A stretch of DNA of 64,000 nt, from contig NZ_CANMSY010000009.1 of NCBI RefSeq assembly GCF_947500705.1, positions 62,001 to 126,000 of the forward strand. Direction: 5' to 3'. Position numbers and translations under genes: made by a program. Position 1 is the stretch's first letter, and each line of letters opens with the position of its first letter. The notes under the pieces were generated by a model that worked only from the letters and a program-made list of their open reading frames with translations, made no database searches and was not told the DNA's origin. This document shows, piece by piece, positions 1-7,992 of the stretch. The stretch comes from an uncultured Brachybacterium sp. GTDB taxonomy: Bacteria > Actinomycetota > Actinomycetes > Actinomycetales > Dermabacteraceae.

Positions 1-1
1 C

Positions 2-202
2 AGCGACCTCGACGGCAAGGTCGAGATCATCCGCCGGCTCGCGCAGGAGCGAGGCCACCGGATCGTGGATCTCGAGCAGGTGCTCGCCACCGCACTCGCG
101 GCAGGTCACACCCCGCGCAGCGTCACCGAGGACGGTGTGCATCCGACCCCGCCCGGGCACCGCCTGATCGCCGATGCCTGGCTCGAGACCGCAGGCCGCT
201 GA
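2..202 (+). CDS. SGNH/GDSL-type hydrolase, C-terminal fragment (cut by window start)
   Basis: Open reading frame entering from the left edge, 66 codons plus TGA. The residues D-G-V-H-P near the end, followed by a G-H and a short amphipathic tail, match the catalytic Asp-x-x-His block that closes SGNH/GDSL esterases and lipases. The nucleophile serine block would lie outside the window, so activity and substrate cannot be judged. It converges on the minus-strand calpain-like gene with a 40-base gap. Family assignment rests on this one block, so it is moderate. Confidence 0.6.
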   Translation, partial: SDLDGKVEIIRRLAQERGHRIVDLEQVLATALAAGHTPRSVTEDGVHPTPPGHRLIADAWLETAGR

Positions 203-242
203 GCCGACCGGGCCTCCGCGCGCTGACCGCGGCGCGCCGTTC

Positions 243-1070
243 TCACCGCAGCGGCGCGGTGATGTCCACCGAGAGGAAACCACGGCGGAAGCTGCGGGCG
301 TCGAGCACCAGCAGCTGCTCGGGGCGCCAGGGATTGCGCAGGTGCACGTGTCCGCTGTGCGGGTCCGCGCCGACCACCGCGAACACGTGGTTGCGCGGCA
401 GCGGGCCGGCAGCGGTGGGAACACGGGAGCTGAGCGGATGGGTGGAGGCGGCGATCGCCCGCCCCTCATCGCGCCAGGCGATGATCTGCGCGGCGCTCGG
501 CATCCGCAGCTGCGAGTGGACCCGCTCGCCCAGCAGCAGCTCGAGGCCGAAGCGGGCGAAGCCGCGCTGGAGGAAGCGGTAGTCCCCGGCCACATGGGCG
601 GCGATCGCCTTCTCGAGCACCCCCACCCAGCCCGGGTTCGCGCCATCGCGTCGGCCGTACTGGAAGAGCCCCTGCTCATCGACAGGCAGCCAACGATCCA
701 CCCGGATCGGGACCGGCACCGCCGGCAGCCGCACGGTGACGACGCCGTCCTCCTGGGTGCAGAGGAGGTCCCGCAGCCGCTCCGGTGCGGTCTCGTGGAT
801 CGCGAGCATCGAGGCCATCACCCAGCAGTCGCCGAGCCGGCCCTGGCGGGGCCGCAGCATTCGCGGCGGCGTGAGCGGGCCGCGGTCCTCCTTGAGCGCC
901 GTGGCACCCGGTCCGGGAGCGAGCTGATGCACACGGGTGGGGGAGTCCGTCCCGGTCGCTGCCGCCCTGGGGTCCAGGGCTCCGAGACGCGCATCGCGCG
1001 CCCGCCCGGTGAGGGCGAGCGCGCGAAGGGTGCGGCGCCAGGTGCGCACGCGCGGGCGGGAGCTGCTCAT
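243..1070 (-). CDS. Calpain-like (family C2) cysteine protease
   Basis: 275 residues. The papain-fold triad characteristic of calpains is visible: Q76 and C82 in a Q-G-R-L-G-D-C-W block, H228 in R-N-H-V-F-A-V, and N246 in L-R-N-P-W. The H...NPW spacing is typical of peptidase C2 domains. No EF-hand or C2 domain is present and there is no convincing signal peptide. The basic N-terminus (residues 7-16, several Arg) is not followed by a hydrophobic core, so a cytoplasmic location is inferred. I start it at ATG 1070, 32 bases after the phosphofructokinase stop, because upstream residues in this frame look like the antisense of that gene. Cotranscription with the phosphofructokinase is plausible. 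Substrate unknown. Bacterial calpain-like proteases are known but poorly characterised. Confidence 0.75.
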   Translation of the reverse strand: MSSSRPRVRTWRRTLRALALTGRARDARLGALDPRAAATGTDSPTRVHQLAPGPGATALKEDRGPLTPPRMLRPRQGRLGDCWVMASMLAIHETAPERLRDLLCTQEDGVVTVRLPAVPVPIRVDRWLPVDEQGLFQYGRRDGANPGWVGVLEKAIAAHVAGDYRFLQRGFARFGLELLLGERVHSQLRMPSAAQIIAWRDEGRAIAASTHPLSSRVPTAAGPLPRNHVFAVVGADPHSGHVHLRNPWRPEQLLVLDARSFRRGFLSVDITAPLR

Positions 1071-1101
1071 GAGGATCCCCGCCCGGTCGTCATGAAGAAG
1101 C

Positions 1102-2322
1102 TCAGTGCTTCTCCGCCGCGACGATGTTCTGGCCGGTGCGCTCCATGACCTCATGGAACCAGGGCTGGGAGATGTCGAAGGCCTTGTGCCCGGCGACCCG
1201 CTCGAACTCGACGGCGCGCAGCACGTCGCCCCGCTCCTCGTCATGCCCGATCAGACCCGAGCCACCCTCGAGGGCGACCTGCACCGCGTAGTCGGTCATC
1301 GACTTGATCAGCCGGATGTCCTCGGGGTTCGCCTTCGCGGAGCGGGAGAAGTAGCCGGACTTCTGGACCATGACCTTCTCGGCGCCGAGCTTCTCGGCGA
1401 ACTGCTTCGCGAACCACTGGCCGGGGTTGATGGTGTCGATCTTGACGTGGCCGAAGGGGTCCTTCTCCGGCTCCTCGCCGCGGGCCTGCATCTCGGCGAC
1501 GATCTCCGGGATCCCGGCACCCTCGGAGAGGAAGATGTTCACGCAGCCGGCATCGTCCATGACCGCCTTGAGGCGCTCGGCCTCGGCCTCGATGTCGAGC
1601 TTCAGCTCGGGCAGGAACACGGCGTGGAGATCCCAGCGCTCGGAGCGGTGCCCGATCCCGGGCAGCCACTCCTGCTGGGAGTGCCAGGTCTGGTAGTACT
1701 CGGCGGCCTGCGCGGTGAGATATCCGCAGGCACGGCCCATGACCTCGTGGATGATCAGCATCTTCGGGTTCGAGCCGTGCTCGGCGATGATGTTCTGCGC
1801 GAAGATGCTGGACTGCTCGGCGGCGGACTTCGCACCGAGCGACTGCTTGATCGGCACGATGTCGTTGTCGATGGTCTTGGGCAGGCCCACGACCTGCATC
1901 TCGTGGCCGTTGTCGTGCAGGAACTTCGCGAGATCCGCGGCAGTGGTGTTGGTGTCATCACCGCCGATGGTGTGGAGCACGTCCACGCCGTCGGCCTTGA
2001 GCTTGTTCGCGGCGACCTCGAGAGCGTTCTCGCCCTCCTGGATCAGGCCGCGCCCCACCAGGTCCGCGGTGTTGGTGAGCTTCACGCGGGAGTTGCCGAT
2101 GGGGGAGCCGCCGTAGTTGTGCAGCAGCCCGGCCTTGGCACGCACCTCGTCATCGACCACGATCTTCTCGCCGGAGAGCAGGCCCCAGTAGCCGTGCTTG
2201 TACGCGATGATCTCGACGTCGGGCACCAGCTCGGTGTACCGCTCGATGAGACCGCCGACGGCGGAGGACAGGCAGGGGGCATAGCCACCTGCGGTCAGGA
2301 GGGCGACGCGCTTGACGGTCAT
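1102..2322 (-). CDS. pfp: 6-phosphofructokinase, pyrophosphate-dependent type
   Basis: 406 residues, converting fructose 6-phosphate to fructose 1,6-bisphosphate in glycolysis. The sequence carries G-G-D-D-T at about 120-124 and P-K-T-I-D-N-D at 148-154. In this family the second Asp of GGDD and the Lys of PKTIDND mark enzymes that use pyrophosphate instead of ATP, and allow reversible operation. A substrate-binding M-G-R-x-C-G-Y block follows near 195. The start is ATG 2322 with a GAAGGGA ribosome-binding sequence about a dozen bases upstream. Length fits the actinobacterial PPi group. The calpain-like gene lies directly downstream, and hisN lies upstream on the same strand with a 108-base gap. 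Confidence 0.93.
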   Translation of the reverse strand: MTVKRVALLTAGGYAPCLSSAVGGLIERYTELVPDVEIIAYKHGYWGLLSGEKIVVDDEVRAKAGLLHNYGGSPIGNSRVKLTNTADLVGRGLIQEGENALEVAANKLKADGVDVLHTIGGDDTNTTAADLAKFLHDNGHEMQVVGLPKTIDNDIVPIKQSLGAKSAAEQSSIFAQNIIAEHGSNPKMLIIHEVMGRACGYLTAQAAEYYQTWHSQQEWLPGIGHRSERWDLHAVFLPELKLDIEAEAERLKAVMDDAGCVNIFLSEGAGIPEIVAEMQARGEEPEKDPFGHVKIDTINPGQWFAKQFAEKLGAEKVMVQKSGYFSRSAKANPEDIRLIKSMTDYAVQVALEGGSGLIGHDEERGDVLRAVEFERVAGHKAFDISQPWFHEVMERTGQNIVAAEKH

Positions 2323-2430
2323 GAAGAAGAGTTCCCTTCGCAGTTCTGGGTCACGGTGCCCCGAGTCTACCGAGATGGCCTGAGGGCCGACGCCGAAGGG
2401 CCCGGCGTGGACTCGCAGGCGCCGCAGACC

Positions 2431-3225
2431 TCAGGCGTCGCGGGCGGCGAGCGCCTCGAGGATCTCCTCGTGCAGACGGCCGTTGGTGGCCACCGCGCTG
2501 CCGCCGAAGGGGCCGTCCTCCCCGTCCAGCGAGGTGAACCTGCCGCCGGCCTCGGTGATGATCGGGACCAGCGCGGCCATGTCGTGCAGGGCGAGCTCCG
2601 GTTCACACGCGGCGTCCACCGCGCCTTCCGCCACCAGCATGTAGGACCAGAAGTCACCATAGGCACGGGTGCGCCAGAAGCGCTGCATGAGGTTCAGCAT
2701 CTGCGGGAGCCGGTCCTGATCCGCCCAGCCGTGCAGCGAGGAGTACGACAGCGACGCCTCCTCGATCGAGTCGACGGAGGAGACCTGGAGGCGGGAGGCG
2801 CTGCTGATCCGGGAACCGGTCCAGGCCCCTGCGCCCTCGCCACCCCACCAGCGTCGGTTCAGCGCCGGTGCCGAGACCAGACCCACCACGGGACGGCCAT
2901 TTTCGATGAGACCGATCAGCGTGCCCCAGACGGGCACGCCACGCACGAAGTTGCTGGTCCCGTCGATGGGGTCGATGACCCACTGGCGCGGCGACGCTCC
3001 GGTGGAGCCGAACTCCTCACCGATCACCTGGTCCCGGGAACGGGAGCGGGAGAGCTGAGAGCGCACCAGCTGCTCGGCGGCGCGGTCGGCATCGGTGACC
3101 TCGGTGAGGTCGGGCTTGGTGGAGACCTCGAGGTCCTGCGCCTTGAAGCGGGACATCGTCAGCTGGTCCACGGCATCGGCGAGCACATGTGCCAGGCGCA
3201 GGTCATCGGCGAATCGACTCGACAT
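2431..3225 (-). CDS. hisN: Histidinol-phosphatase of the inositol monophosphatase fold
   Basis: 264 residues. It probably removes phosphate from histidinol phosphate in histidine synthesis. The metal-binding signature W-V-I-D-P-I-D-G-T-S-N-F near residues 93-104, the upstream G-E-E-F, and a second acidic block (H-D-M-A-A) define the IMPase family. Assignment to HisN rather than a generic inositol monophosphatase rests on the N-terminus (L-A-H-V-L-A-D-A-V-D) and on the conserved neighbourhood aroA-rsgA-hisN seen in Actinobacteria. ATG 3225 is the start. It lies 128 bases after rsgA on the same strand and may share its transcript. Confidence 0.9.
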   Translation of the reverse strand: MSSRFADDLRLAHVLADAVDQLTMSRFKAQDLEVSTKPDLTEVTDADRAAEQLVRSQLSRSRSRDQVIGEEFGSTGASPRQWVIDPIDGTSNFVRGVPVWGTLIGLIENGRPVVGLVSAPALNRRWWGGEGAGAWTGSRISSASRLQVSSVDSIEEASLSYSSLHGWADQDRLPQMLNLMQRFWRTRAYGDFWSYMLVAEGAVDAACEPELALHDMAALVPIITEAGGRFTSLDGEDGPFGGSAVATNGRLHEEILEALAARDA

Positions 3226-3353
3226 GAGCCCACACTACGACCCGCGCCCGCCCACTCCCTGCAGCGACGCGGACCCTCGGCGGAGCGCCTGGGCGACACG
3301 GTGCGGGACCTCCTGCACCGACGAGCCGATCAGCGGAGCCACCGCAGCGACCT

Positions 3354-4430
3354 TCACAGCTCCCAGGGATCGTTCTTCCGCAGCGTGGTGGCCAGGCGCC
3401 GGTAGGAGCGCAGCCGGGCGGGACCGGCGGTGCCCGCTCCGCCGCCCTCGACCTGCGAGTCCAGTGCGCAATCAGGGGCGTCCTCGAGGTGGGTGCAGCC
3501 ACGGGGGCAGCTCTCGGCGAGCTCCGCCAGATCCGTGAAGGCCTCCAGCAGCTCCTCTGGATCCACATGGCCCAGGCCGAAGGAGCGCACACCCGGAGTG
3601 TCGATCACCCAGCCGTCGTCCTCCGGCAGCGGCATCGCCAGTGCCGAGGAGGAGGTGTGGCGGCCGCGACCCGTGACGTCGTTGACCACACCGATCGCCC
3701 GGTCGGTCCCGGGGACCAGAGCGTTCAGCAGCGTCGACTTGCCCACCCCCGAATGTCCGATCAGCACGCTGACCCGCCCGGAGAGCCGCTCCCGCAGGTC
3801 CTCCAGGCCGATGATCCCGGGACTTCCGGGATGCCCGGACCGGGCAGCCTCCTCGGGGGTCTCCCGCCGGGTCCGGAGGTGCTCGAGCCCCAGCGGCGCA
3901 TACGCGGTGAGGAACGAGTCGGGGGAGCGCAGGTCGGTCTTGGTGAGCACCAGCAGGGCGTCGATCCCCGCCACATAGGCGGCGACCAGGCAGCGATCGA
4001 TCATGCCGCCGCGCGGCTCCGGATCGGCGACAGCGGTCACCATCACCATCAGGTCGACATTCGCGACCAGCGGGCGCTCGGTCGGATCGTCATCGTCGGC
4101 GCTGCGCCGCAGGAAGGAGCTGCGCTCCTGGATGCGGACGATGCGGGCCAGCGAACCGTCCCGCCCCGAGATGTCACCGACCAGGCCGACCAGGTCGCCG
4201 GGAACGATGGGGGAGCGGCCCAGCTCCCGGGCACGCATCGCGGTGACCGCGCGCTCCGACCCGGTGCCCTCCTCCACGATGGTCCGCCACCGCCCGCGGT
4301 CCACGGAGACCACGCGGGCGGTGACGGCGCCCTCATGCTTGGGCCGGTCCTTCGTCCGAGGTCGTGAGCCGCGCCTGCTGGGGCGGACGCGGATGTCGCT
4401 CTCGTCGTACTCGCGGGCCGAGCGGCTCAC
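3354..4430 (-). CDS. rsgA: Small ribosomal subunit biogenesis GTPase RsgA
   Basis: 358 residues. RsgA is a circularly permuted GTPase that checks late 30S subunit maturation. In order: a basic tail (residues 1-30), an OB-fold (about 35-95), then G4 (L-T-K-T-D) preceding G1 (G-H-S-G-V-G-K-S-T-L) and G3 (D-T-P-G-V-R). A C-terminal zinc knuckle follows, with C-x3-C-x-H and a later Cys (about 310-330). The permuted motif order is diagnostic. I choose GTG 4430, which overlaps the aroA TGA as GTGA and implies translational coupling. An ATG 42 bases upstream also exists but would lie inside aroA with no clear ribosome-binding site. Confidence 0.95.
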   Translation of the reverse strand: MSRSAREYDESDIRVRPSRRGSRPRTKDRPKHEGAVTARVVSVDRGRWRTIVEEGTGSERAVTAMRARELGRSPIVPGDLVGLVGDISGRDGSLARIVRIQERSSFLRRSADDDDPTERPLVANVDLMVMVTAVADPEPRGGMIDRCLVAAYVAGIDALLVLTKTDLRSPDSFLTAYAPLGLEHLRTRRETPEEAARSGHPGSPGIIGLEDLRERLSGRVSVLIGHSGVGKSTLLNALVPGTDRAIGVVNDVTGRGRHTSSSALAMPLPEDDGWVIDTPGVRSFGLGHVDPEELLEAFTDLAELAESCPRGCTHLEDAPDCALDSQVEGGGAGTAGPARLRSYRRLATTLRKNDPWEL

Positions 4431-5752
4431 GCGTCGTCCACCACCGGTTCGGGGTGGAGCATCGCCAGCCACATCCCCACGAAGTCGGGGAGAGTCTTCT
4501 GCGTGGTGCCGATGTTGACCACCCGCAGGTCCGGGACCCGCAGGCCGATGATCGCGCCGGCGGTGGCCATGCGATGGTCCTCGTAGCTCTCGAACACCTC
4601 GCCGTGCAGCGGACCGGGGTGGATCTCCAGCCCGTCCTCGAGCTCGACGGTGCGTGCCCCGATCTTCGACAGCTCGGTGGCCAGGGCCTTCAACCGATCG
4701 GTCTCATGGCCGCGCAGATGGGCGACCCCGGTGAGCCGGGATGGAGAGTCCGCGAGGGCGCAGAGCGCCGCCATGGTGGGAACCAGCTCACCGACGGCTG
4801 ACATATCCGCGTCGATGCCACGGATCGTGCCCGTGCCCCGCACGCAGAGGGAATCGTCCTCACGCCAGATCTCGCCGCCCATCCGGCCCAGCAGCTCGCG
4901 GTAGGCGTCCCCGGGCTGGGTCGTGCTCTCCGGCCAGTCGTCGACCGCGATCGTGCCGCCGGTGACCATCGCCGCAGCCAGGAAGGGCCCGGAGTTCGAC
5001 AGGTCCGGCTCGATGATGACCTGAACGGGGCGGATCGGTCCGGAGCGCACGCTCCAGCTGTGCCGGCCCTGTTCGTCGAGGCGATGGGAGGCCCGGATCC
5101 CCGCCTGGTGCATCGCCTCCAGCGTCATCTCGATGTGCGGCAGTGAAGGCAGCACCTGGCCCACATGCACCAGCTCCACGTCCGTCTCGGCACGCGCCGC
5201 GACCAGCAGCACGTTGGAGATGAACTGGCTGGAGGCGGAGGCGTCGACCTCGATCCGACCGCCGCGCAGGCGCCCGGTGCCGTGCACGGTCAGCGGCAGG
5301 AACCCGGGCTGCCCGTGCTCGGTGACCTCGACACCCTGCTGCCGCAGTGCGTCGATGACCGCATCCATCGGGCGCTGCAGCGCAGCGTCGTCCCCGGTGA
5401 AGCGGACATCTCCGTGATGGAGTGCGGCGAGCATCGGCACGAAGCGCATCACCGTCCCCGCCAGACCGGTGTGGATCTCGATCGGGTCGGCGGGATGCTC
5501 CGCGGGCGGCGGGAGCGGTGACACCTGCAGGGAGCCGTCCTGGACCGTGAGCACTGCGCCGAGGCGCTCGAGCGCATCCCGCATCAGTCGGGTATCGCGA
5601 GAGACCAGGGCACCACGCAGCGTCGAGGGCTCAGCAGCGGCGGCGGCCAGCAGCATCCAGCGCGCAGTCAGGGACTTCGAACCGGGGACGCGCACCAGCG
5701 CGTCGACGGGTTCGTCAGCAACAGGTGCATTCCACAGCACCTCCGAGACCAT
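4427..5752 (-). CDS. aroA: 3-phosphoshikimate 1-carboxyvinyltransferase (EPSP synthase)
   Basis: 441 residues. The enzyme transfers the enolpyruvyl group of PEP to shikimate 3-phosphate, the sixth step of the shikimate pathway. Visible blocks are V-P-G-S-K-S-L-T-A-R near residue 23 (substrate-binding Lys-Ser), A-S-S-Q-F-I-S-N near 180, D-L-S-N-S-G-P-F near 325, and E-D-H-R-M-A near the end. The start is ATG 5752, four bases after the upstream DoxX stop. rsgA overlaps its stop by four bases, so doxX-aroA-rsgA look like one transcript. Confidence 0.96.
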   Translation of the reverse strand: MVSEVLWNAPVADEPVDALVRVPGSKSLTARWMLLAAAAAEPSTLRGALVSRDTRLMRDALERLGAVLTVQDGSLQVSPLPPPAEHPADPIEIHTGLAGTVMRFVPMLAALHHGDVRFTGDDAALQRPMDAVIDALRQQGVEVTEHGQPGFLPLTVHGTGRLRGGRIEVDASASSQFISNVLLVAARAETDVELVHVGQVLPSLPHIEMTLEAMHQAGIRASHRLDEQGRHSWSVRSGPIRPVQVIIEPDLSNSGPFLAAAMVTGGTIAVDDWPESTTQPGDAYRELLGRMGGEIWREDDSLCVRGTGTIRGIDADMSAVGELVPTMAALCALADSPSRLTGVAHLRGHETDRLKALATELSKIGARTVELEDGLEIHPGPLHGEVFESYEDHRMATAGAIIGLRVPDLRVVNIGTTQKTLPDFVGMWLAMLHPEPVVDDA

Positions 5753-5756
5753 CTGG

Positions 5757-6323
5757 TCAGCCCTGCTGGACGGAGAGCTGCTTCTGTGCAGTCTGCACCG
5801 CGCCCTTCGCCTTCTTCTCCAGCTTGCCAGCCTTCTTCTCGAGCTCACGCTGCGTCGCAGCGGCCTTCTTCTGGCTGCGCTCGACGAACTTGTGCGCGCG
5901 GTAGCCCAGCGATGGGCGACCGTCGTTGTCCACCACGGCCAGCAGCACGCCGCCGAGCAGGCCGGCATCGGTGAGGATCGCCTGGACCTCCTGGGTCAGC
6001 TCCTCGCCGCGCAACTCCCAGACCTTCTTGCGCCCCGCCCAGCCGATGGACGTGGTCAGCAGCAGCGCCGCTGCGGCGGCCCGGGGATAGCGGTTGGTGG
6101 CGTACAGGACGCCTGCACCTGCCGCGACCGCGCCGGCGGCCCGGACCACGGTGCGCGCGTCGACGAAGCCGGGCGCGGAACTCTTGGCGATCGCAGAATC
6201 GACGGCGTCGAAGGCCTGCGGGTAGACATCGATCTCCCGCTCGGGGTGGAGTGCGGTGCGCACGCCTTCGAAGATGAAGGGAGCGGCGAGCAGCGGTCGT
6301 GCGATCCGACGGACCAGGGCCAT
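5757..6323 (-). CDS. DoxX family membrane protein
   Basis: 188 residues. The N-terminus (A-R-P-L-L-A-A-P-F-I-F-E-G) and three to four hydrophobic stretches (about 1-18, 60-80, 83-100, 115-135) match DoxX/SURF4-like integral membrane proteins. The last 50 residues are a Lys/Glu-rich helix, probably cytoplasmic and coiled. GAGGA lies six bases before ATG 6323. DoxX homologues in mycobacteria have been linked to membrane redox and oxidative-stress complexes. That fits a position divergent from a thiol-stress sigma factor, but the specific role here is inference. It leads the aroA-rsgA transcript. A 9-bp inverted repeat (6358-6366 with 6382-6390) lies in its probable 5' leader. Confidence 0.85.
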   Translation of the reverse strand: MALVRRIARPLLAAPFIFEGVRTALHPEREIDVYPQAFDAVDSAIAKSSAPGFVDARTVVRAAGAVAAGAGVLYATNRYPRAAAAALLLTTSIGWAGRKKVWELRGEELTQEVQAILTDAGLLGGVLLAVVDNDGRPSLGYRAHKFVERSQKKAAATQRELEKKAGKLEKKAKGAVQTAQKQLSVQQG

Positions 6324-6408
6324 GGTGTCCTCACGTTCTTGACGGGTGTCAGCAGGTCCGGTGAGCCGGCCGTGTCGGGCAGCTCACCGGCGTCCAGACT
6401 ACAGCGGA

Positions 6409-6435
6409 GGGAACATTCATCGGGCCTACTGCGTT
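6409..6435 (+). promoter_or_regulatory. SigR/SigH-type (ECF) promoter driving the sigma factor gene
   Basis: GGGAAC at 6409-6414 and GTT at 6433-6435 have exactly 18 bases between GGAAC and GTT. This is the recognised consensus of SigR (Streptomyces) and SigH (Mycobacterium), so the sigma factor very likely activates its own gene. The expected transcription start near 6442 would leave a leader of about 80 or 140 bases, depending on which start codon is used. Confidence 0.8.
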
Positions 6436-6579
6436 GCACCCGGTGCAGAGAGGGGATGGCACCGGCCGTCCCCGACACCACCGCGAGACTCCGGCGCACG
6501 CCGGGAGAGGAGACGATGCATGTCCTTGACGGTGCTCGAGCACGCTCCGACCCGGCCCCGTGGCGTAGGTTGGAGGACG

Positions 6580-7326
6580 ATGATCCAGACTGATGCCACT
6601 CCGAGCCCCGAGGCCGGCCCGCCCGAGACCGACCGGGCACCGGTCCTCTCGGCCCTTGACGACCCACAGGATGACGCGCAGGACTTCGACTTCGAGTCCG
6701 AGGCGCTGTCGCACCTGGACTCCCTCTACGGCGGTGCGCTGCGGATGACCCGCAACCCGCATGATGCGGAGGATCTGGTCCAGGACACCTTCGTCAAGGC
6801 CTTCCGTGCTCGTGATCGGTTCACCCCAGGCACCAATATGCGCGCCTGGCTGTACCGGATCATGACCAACAGCTATATCTCGATCTACCGCACGAAGCAG
6901 CGTCGGCCGAAGGAGGCCTGGACGGACACGGTCGAGGACTGGCAGCTGGCGGAGGTCGCGGGGCACACCAGCAGCGGCCTGCGCTCGGCGGAGACCGAGG
7001 TGCTGGACACCCTCCCCGATTCGGCGGTCAAGGATGCGCTGGGGGAGCTGCGTGAGGACTACCGCATCGCGGTCTATCTCGCCGACGTGGAGGGCTTCGC
7101 GTACAAGGAGATCGCCGAGATCATGGACACCCCGATCGGCACCGTCATGTCGCGCCTGCACCGCGGGCGCCGGCAGCTGCGCGAGAGGCTCTCCGACTAC
7201 GCCTACCGCAGCGGCTTCCTGCGAGCGGACCCGGCAGCCACCGGACCGGGCACAGGGTCGGATGCCGAAGCGGATGAACCGGACCAGACGATGAACCCGT
7301 CGAACGATCGGGAGGAGGAACGATGA
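6580..7326 (+). CDS. sigR: ECF sigma factor of the SigR/SigH thiol-stress family
   Basis: 248 residues from ATG 6580. Region 2 is clear near residues 45-115 (H-L-D-S-L-Y, then [10 protein letters not shown] and the Trp-Leu-Tyr-Arg-Ile block). Region 4 is at about 155-205 (A-Y-K-E-I-A-E-I-M with [10 protein letters not shown]). The acidic tail after residue 215 is poorly conserved. The paired zinc anti-sigma gene overlaps its stop as ATGA. Start choice is uncertain: ATG 6580 has GGAGG only three bases away, while in-frame ATG 6520 has GAGAGGAG with seven-base spacing and would add 20 residues. SigR of Streptomyces is known to be made as short and long isoforms, so both may be used. Expected targets are thioredoxin and other thiol-homeostasis genes. 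Confidence 0.93.
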   Translation: MIQTDATPSPEAGPPETDRAPVLSALDDPQDDAQDFDFESEALSHLDSLYGGALRMTRNPHDAEDLVQDTFVKAFRARDRFTPGTNMRAWLYRIMTNSYISIYRTKQRRPKEAWTDTVEDWQLAEVAGHTSSGLRSAETEVLDTLPDSAVKDALGELREDYRIAVYLADVEGFAYKEIAEIMDTPIGTVMSRLHRGRRQLRERLSDYAYRSGFLRADPAATGPGTGSDAEADEPDQTMNPSNDREEER

Positions 7327-7673
7327 GCGACAGCGACTTCGCAGGGCGTGAGGATGCTGCGCAGCGGCCGCGCCGGGATCTGCGCTACGGACTCGAAGAG
7401 GCGCTGGACGGCGAGCTTCCCCGGGAGATGGTGGAGAAGATGCAGCGCCACACGGTGGACTGCCCGGAATGCGCCGATGAGTGGGAGCAGGTGCGCCGGA
7501 TGAAGGAGCTGGTGCGTCGCAGCTGCGCGGATCGTGCGCCGTCCGAGCTCCACGAGCGCATCGCCGTGCAGTGCCGGACCGTCTCGGTGACCCGCACCGA
7601 GGTCGACGGCGGCACGGTGCACATCACCACCAGCTCGACCACCACCCGTCGCGCGTACCCCGCCTCCGACTGA
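7323..7673 (+). CDS. rsrA: Zinc-containing anti-sigma factor (RsrA/RshA type)
   Basis: 116 residues. The central H-T-V-D-C-P-E-C (H-x3-C-x2-C, about residues 42-49) is the ZAS zinc-binding motif of redox-sensitive anti-sigma factors. A second pair of cysteines lies nearby (C66 and C86). In the family, disulfide stress releases zinc, the protein lets go of its sigma factor, and thiol-stress genes are induced. The start ATG overlaps the sigma factor stop (ATGA), and GGAGGAGG lies just upstream. Reduced state and sigma binding are inferred from family behaviour. The gene ends before a strong bidirectional terminator. Confidence 0.92.
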   Translation: MSDSDFAGREDAAQRPRRDLRYGLEEALDGELPREMVEKMQRHTVDCPECADEWEQVRRMKELVRRSCADRAPSELHERIAVQCRTVSVTRTEVDGGTVHITTSSTTTRRAYPASD

Positions 7674-7714
7674 GCGCCGCCTCCCCGAGGAGGCCGCCTC
7701 CGGGCGCCGAAGAC

Positions 7715-7758
7715 ATGACGAAGGGCCCCTCCCGAGATGGTGAGGGGCCCTTCGTCAT
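7715..7758. terminator. Bidirectional intrinsic terminator between rsrA and bL37
   Basis: Perfect 17-bp inverted repeat (7715-7731 with 7742-7758) around a 10-base loop, with TTCGTC and ACGAAG runs at the outer arms. It sits between two convergent genes and can serve both strands. Confidence 0.88.
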
Positions 7759-7780
7759 ATCGCTCATGGCGACATCACGG

Positions 7781-7855
7781 TCAGCTGTTGGGGCGCTTGC
7801 CGTGATTCGCGCCGCTCTTGCGGCGAGCCTTGCGCTTGCGTCCTCGCTTGCTCAT
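7781..7855 (-). CDS. 50S ribosomal protein bL37 (24 residues)
   Basis: A 24-codon gene. The peptide begins M-S-K-R-G-R-K-R-K and ends A-N-H-G-K-R-P-N-S, with about half of its residues Arg or Lys. This agrees in length and in the N-H-G-K-R-P-N ending with bL37, the small actinobacterial large-subunit protein found in mycobacterial ribosome structures, as I recall that sequence. A strong ribosome-binding site (AAAGGAG, seven bases from ATG) supports expression. It is convergent with rsrA and shares the terminator. A CACAAT-like -10 on the minus strand lies about 45 bases upstream but is not proven. Such a short gene is easily missed by gene callers. Confidence 0.85.
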   Translation of the reverse strand: MSKRGRKRKARRKSGANHGKRPNS

Positions 7856-7992
7856 CACGATCTCCTTTCTTCGCCCGGGGGAACCCGACGATTGTGCCAC
7901 ATCACGCCGCCCTCGGAGTCTCCCGCAGGCGGTGCATGAGCCGTGCTGAGTCCGAGGTCACTCGGCCTCGTCCCTGCTCAGGGGTGGGTGGT

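Noticed and set aside
1105..3405. Long open frame antisense to pfp and hisN
   Set aside because: High-GC codon bias keeps the antisense frame open. It has no conserved motif or ribosome-binding site and lies opposite two certain genes.
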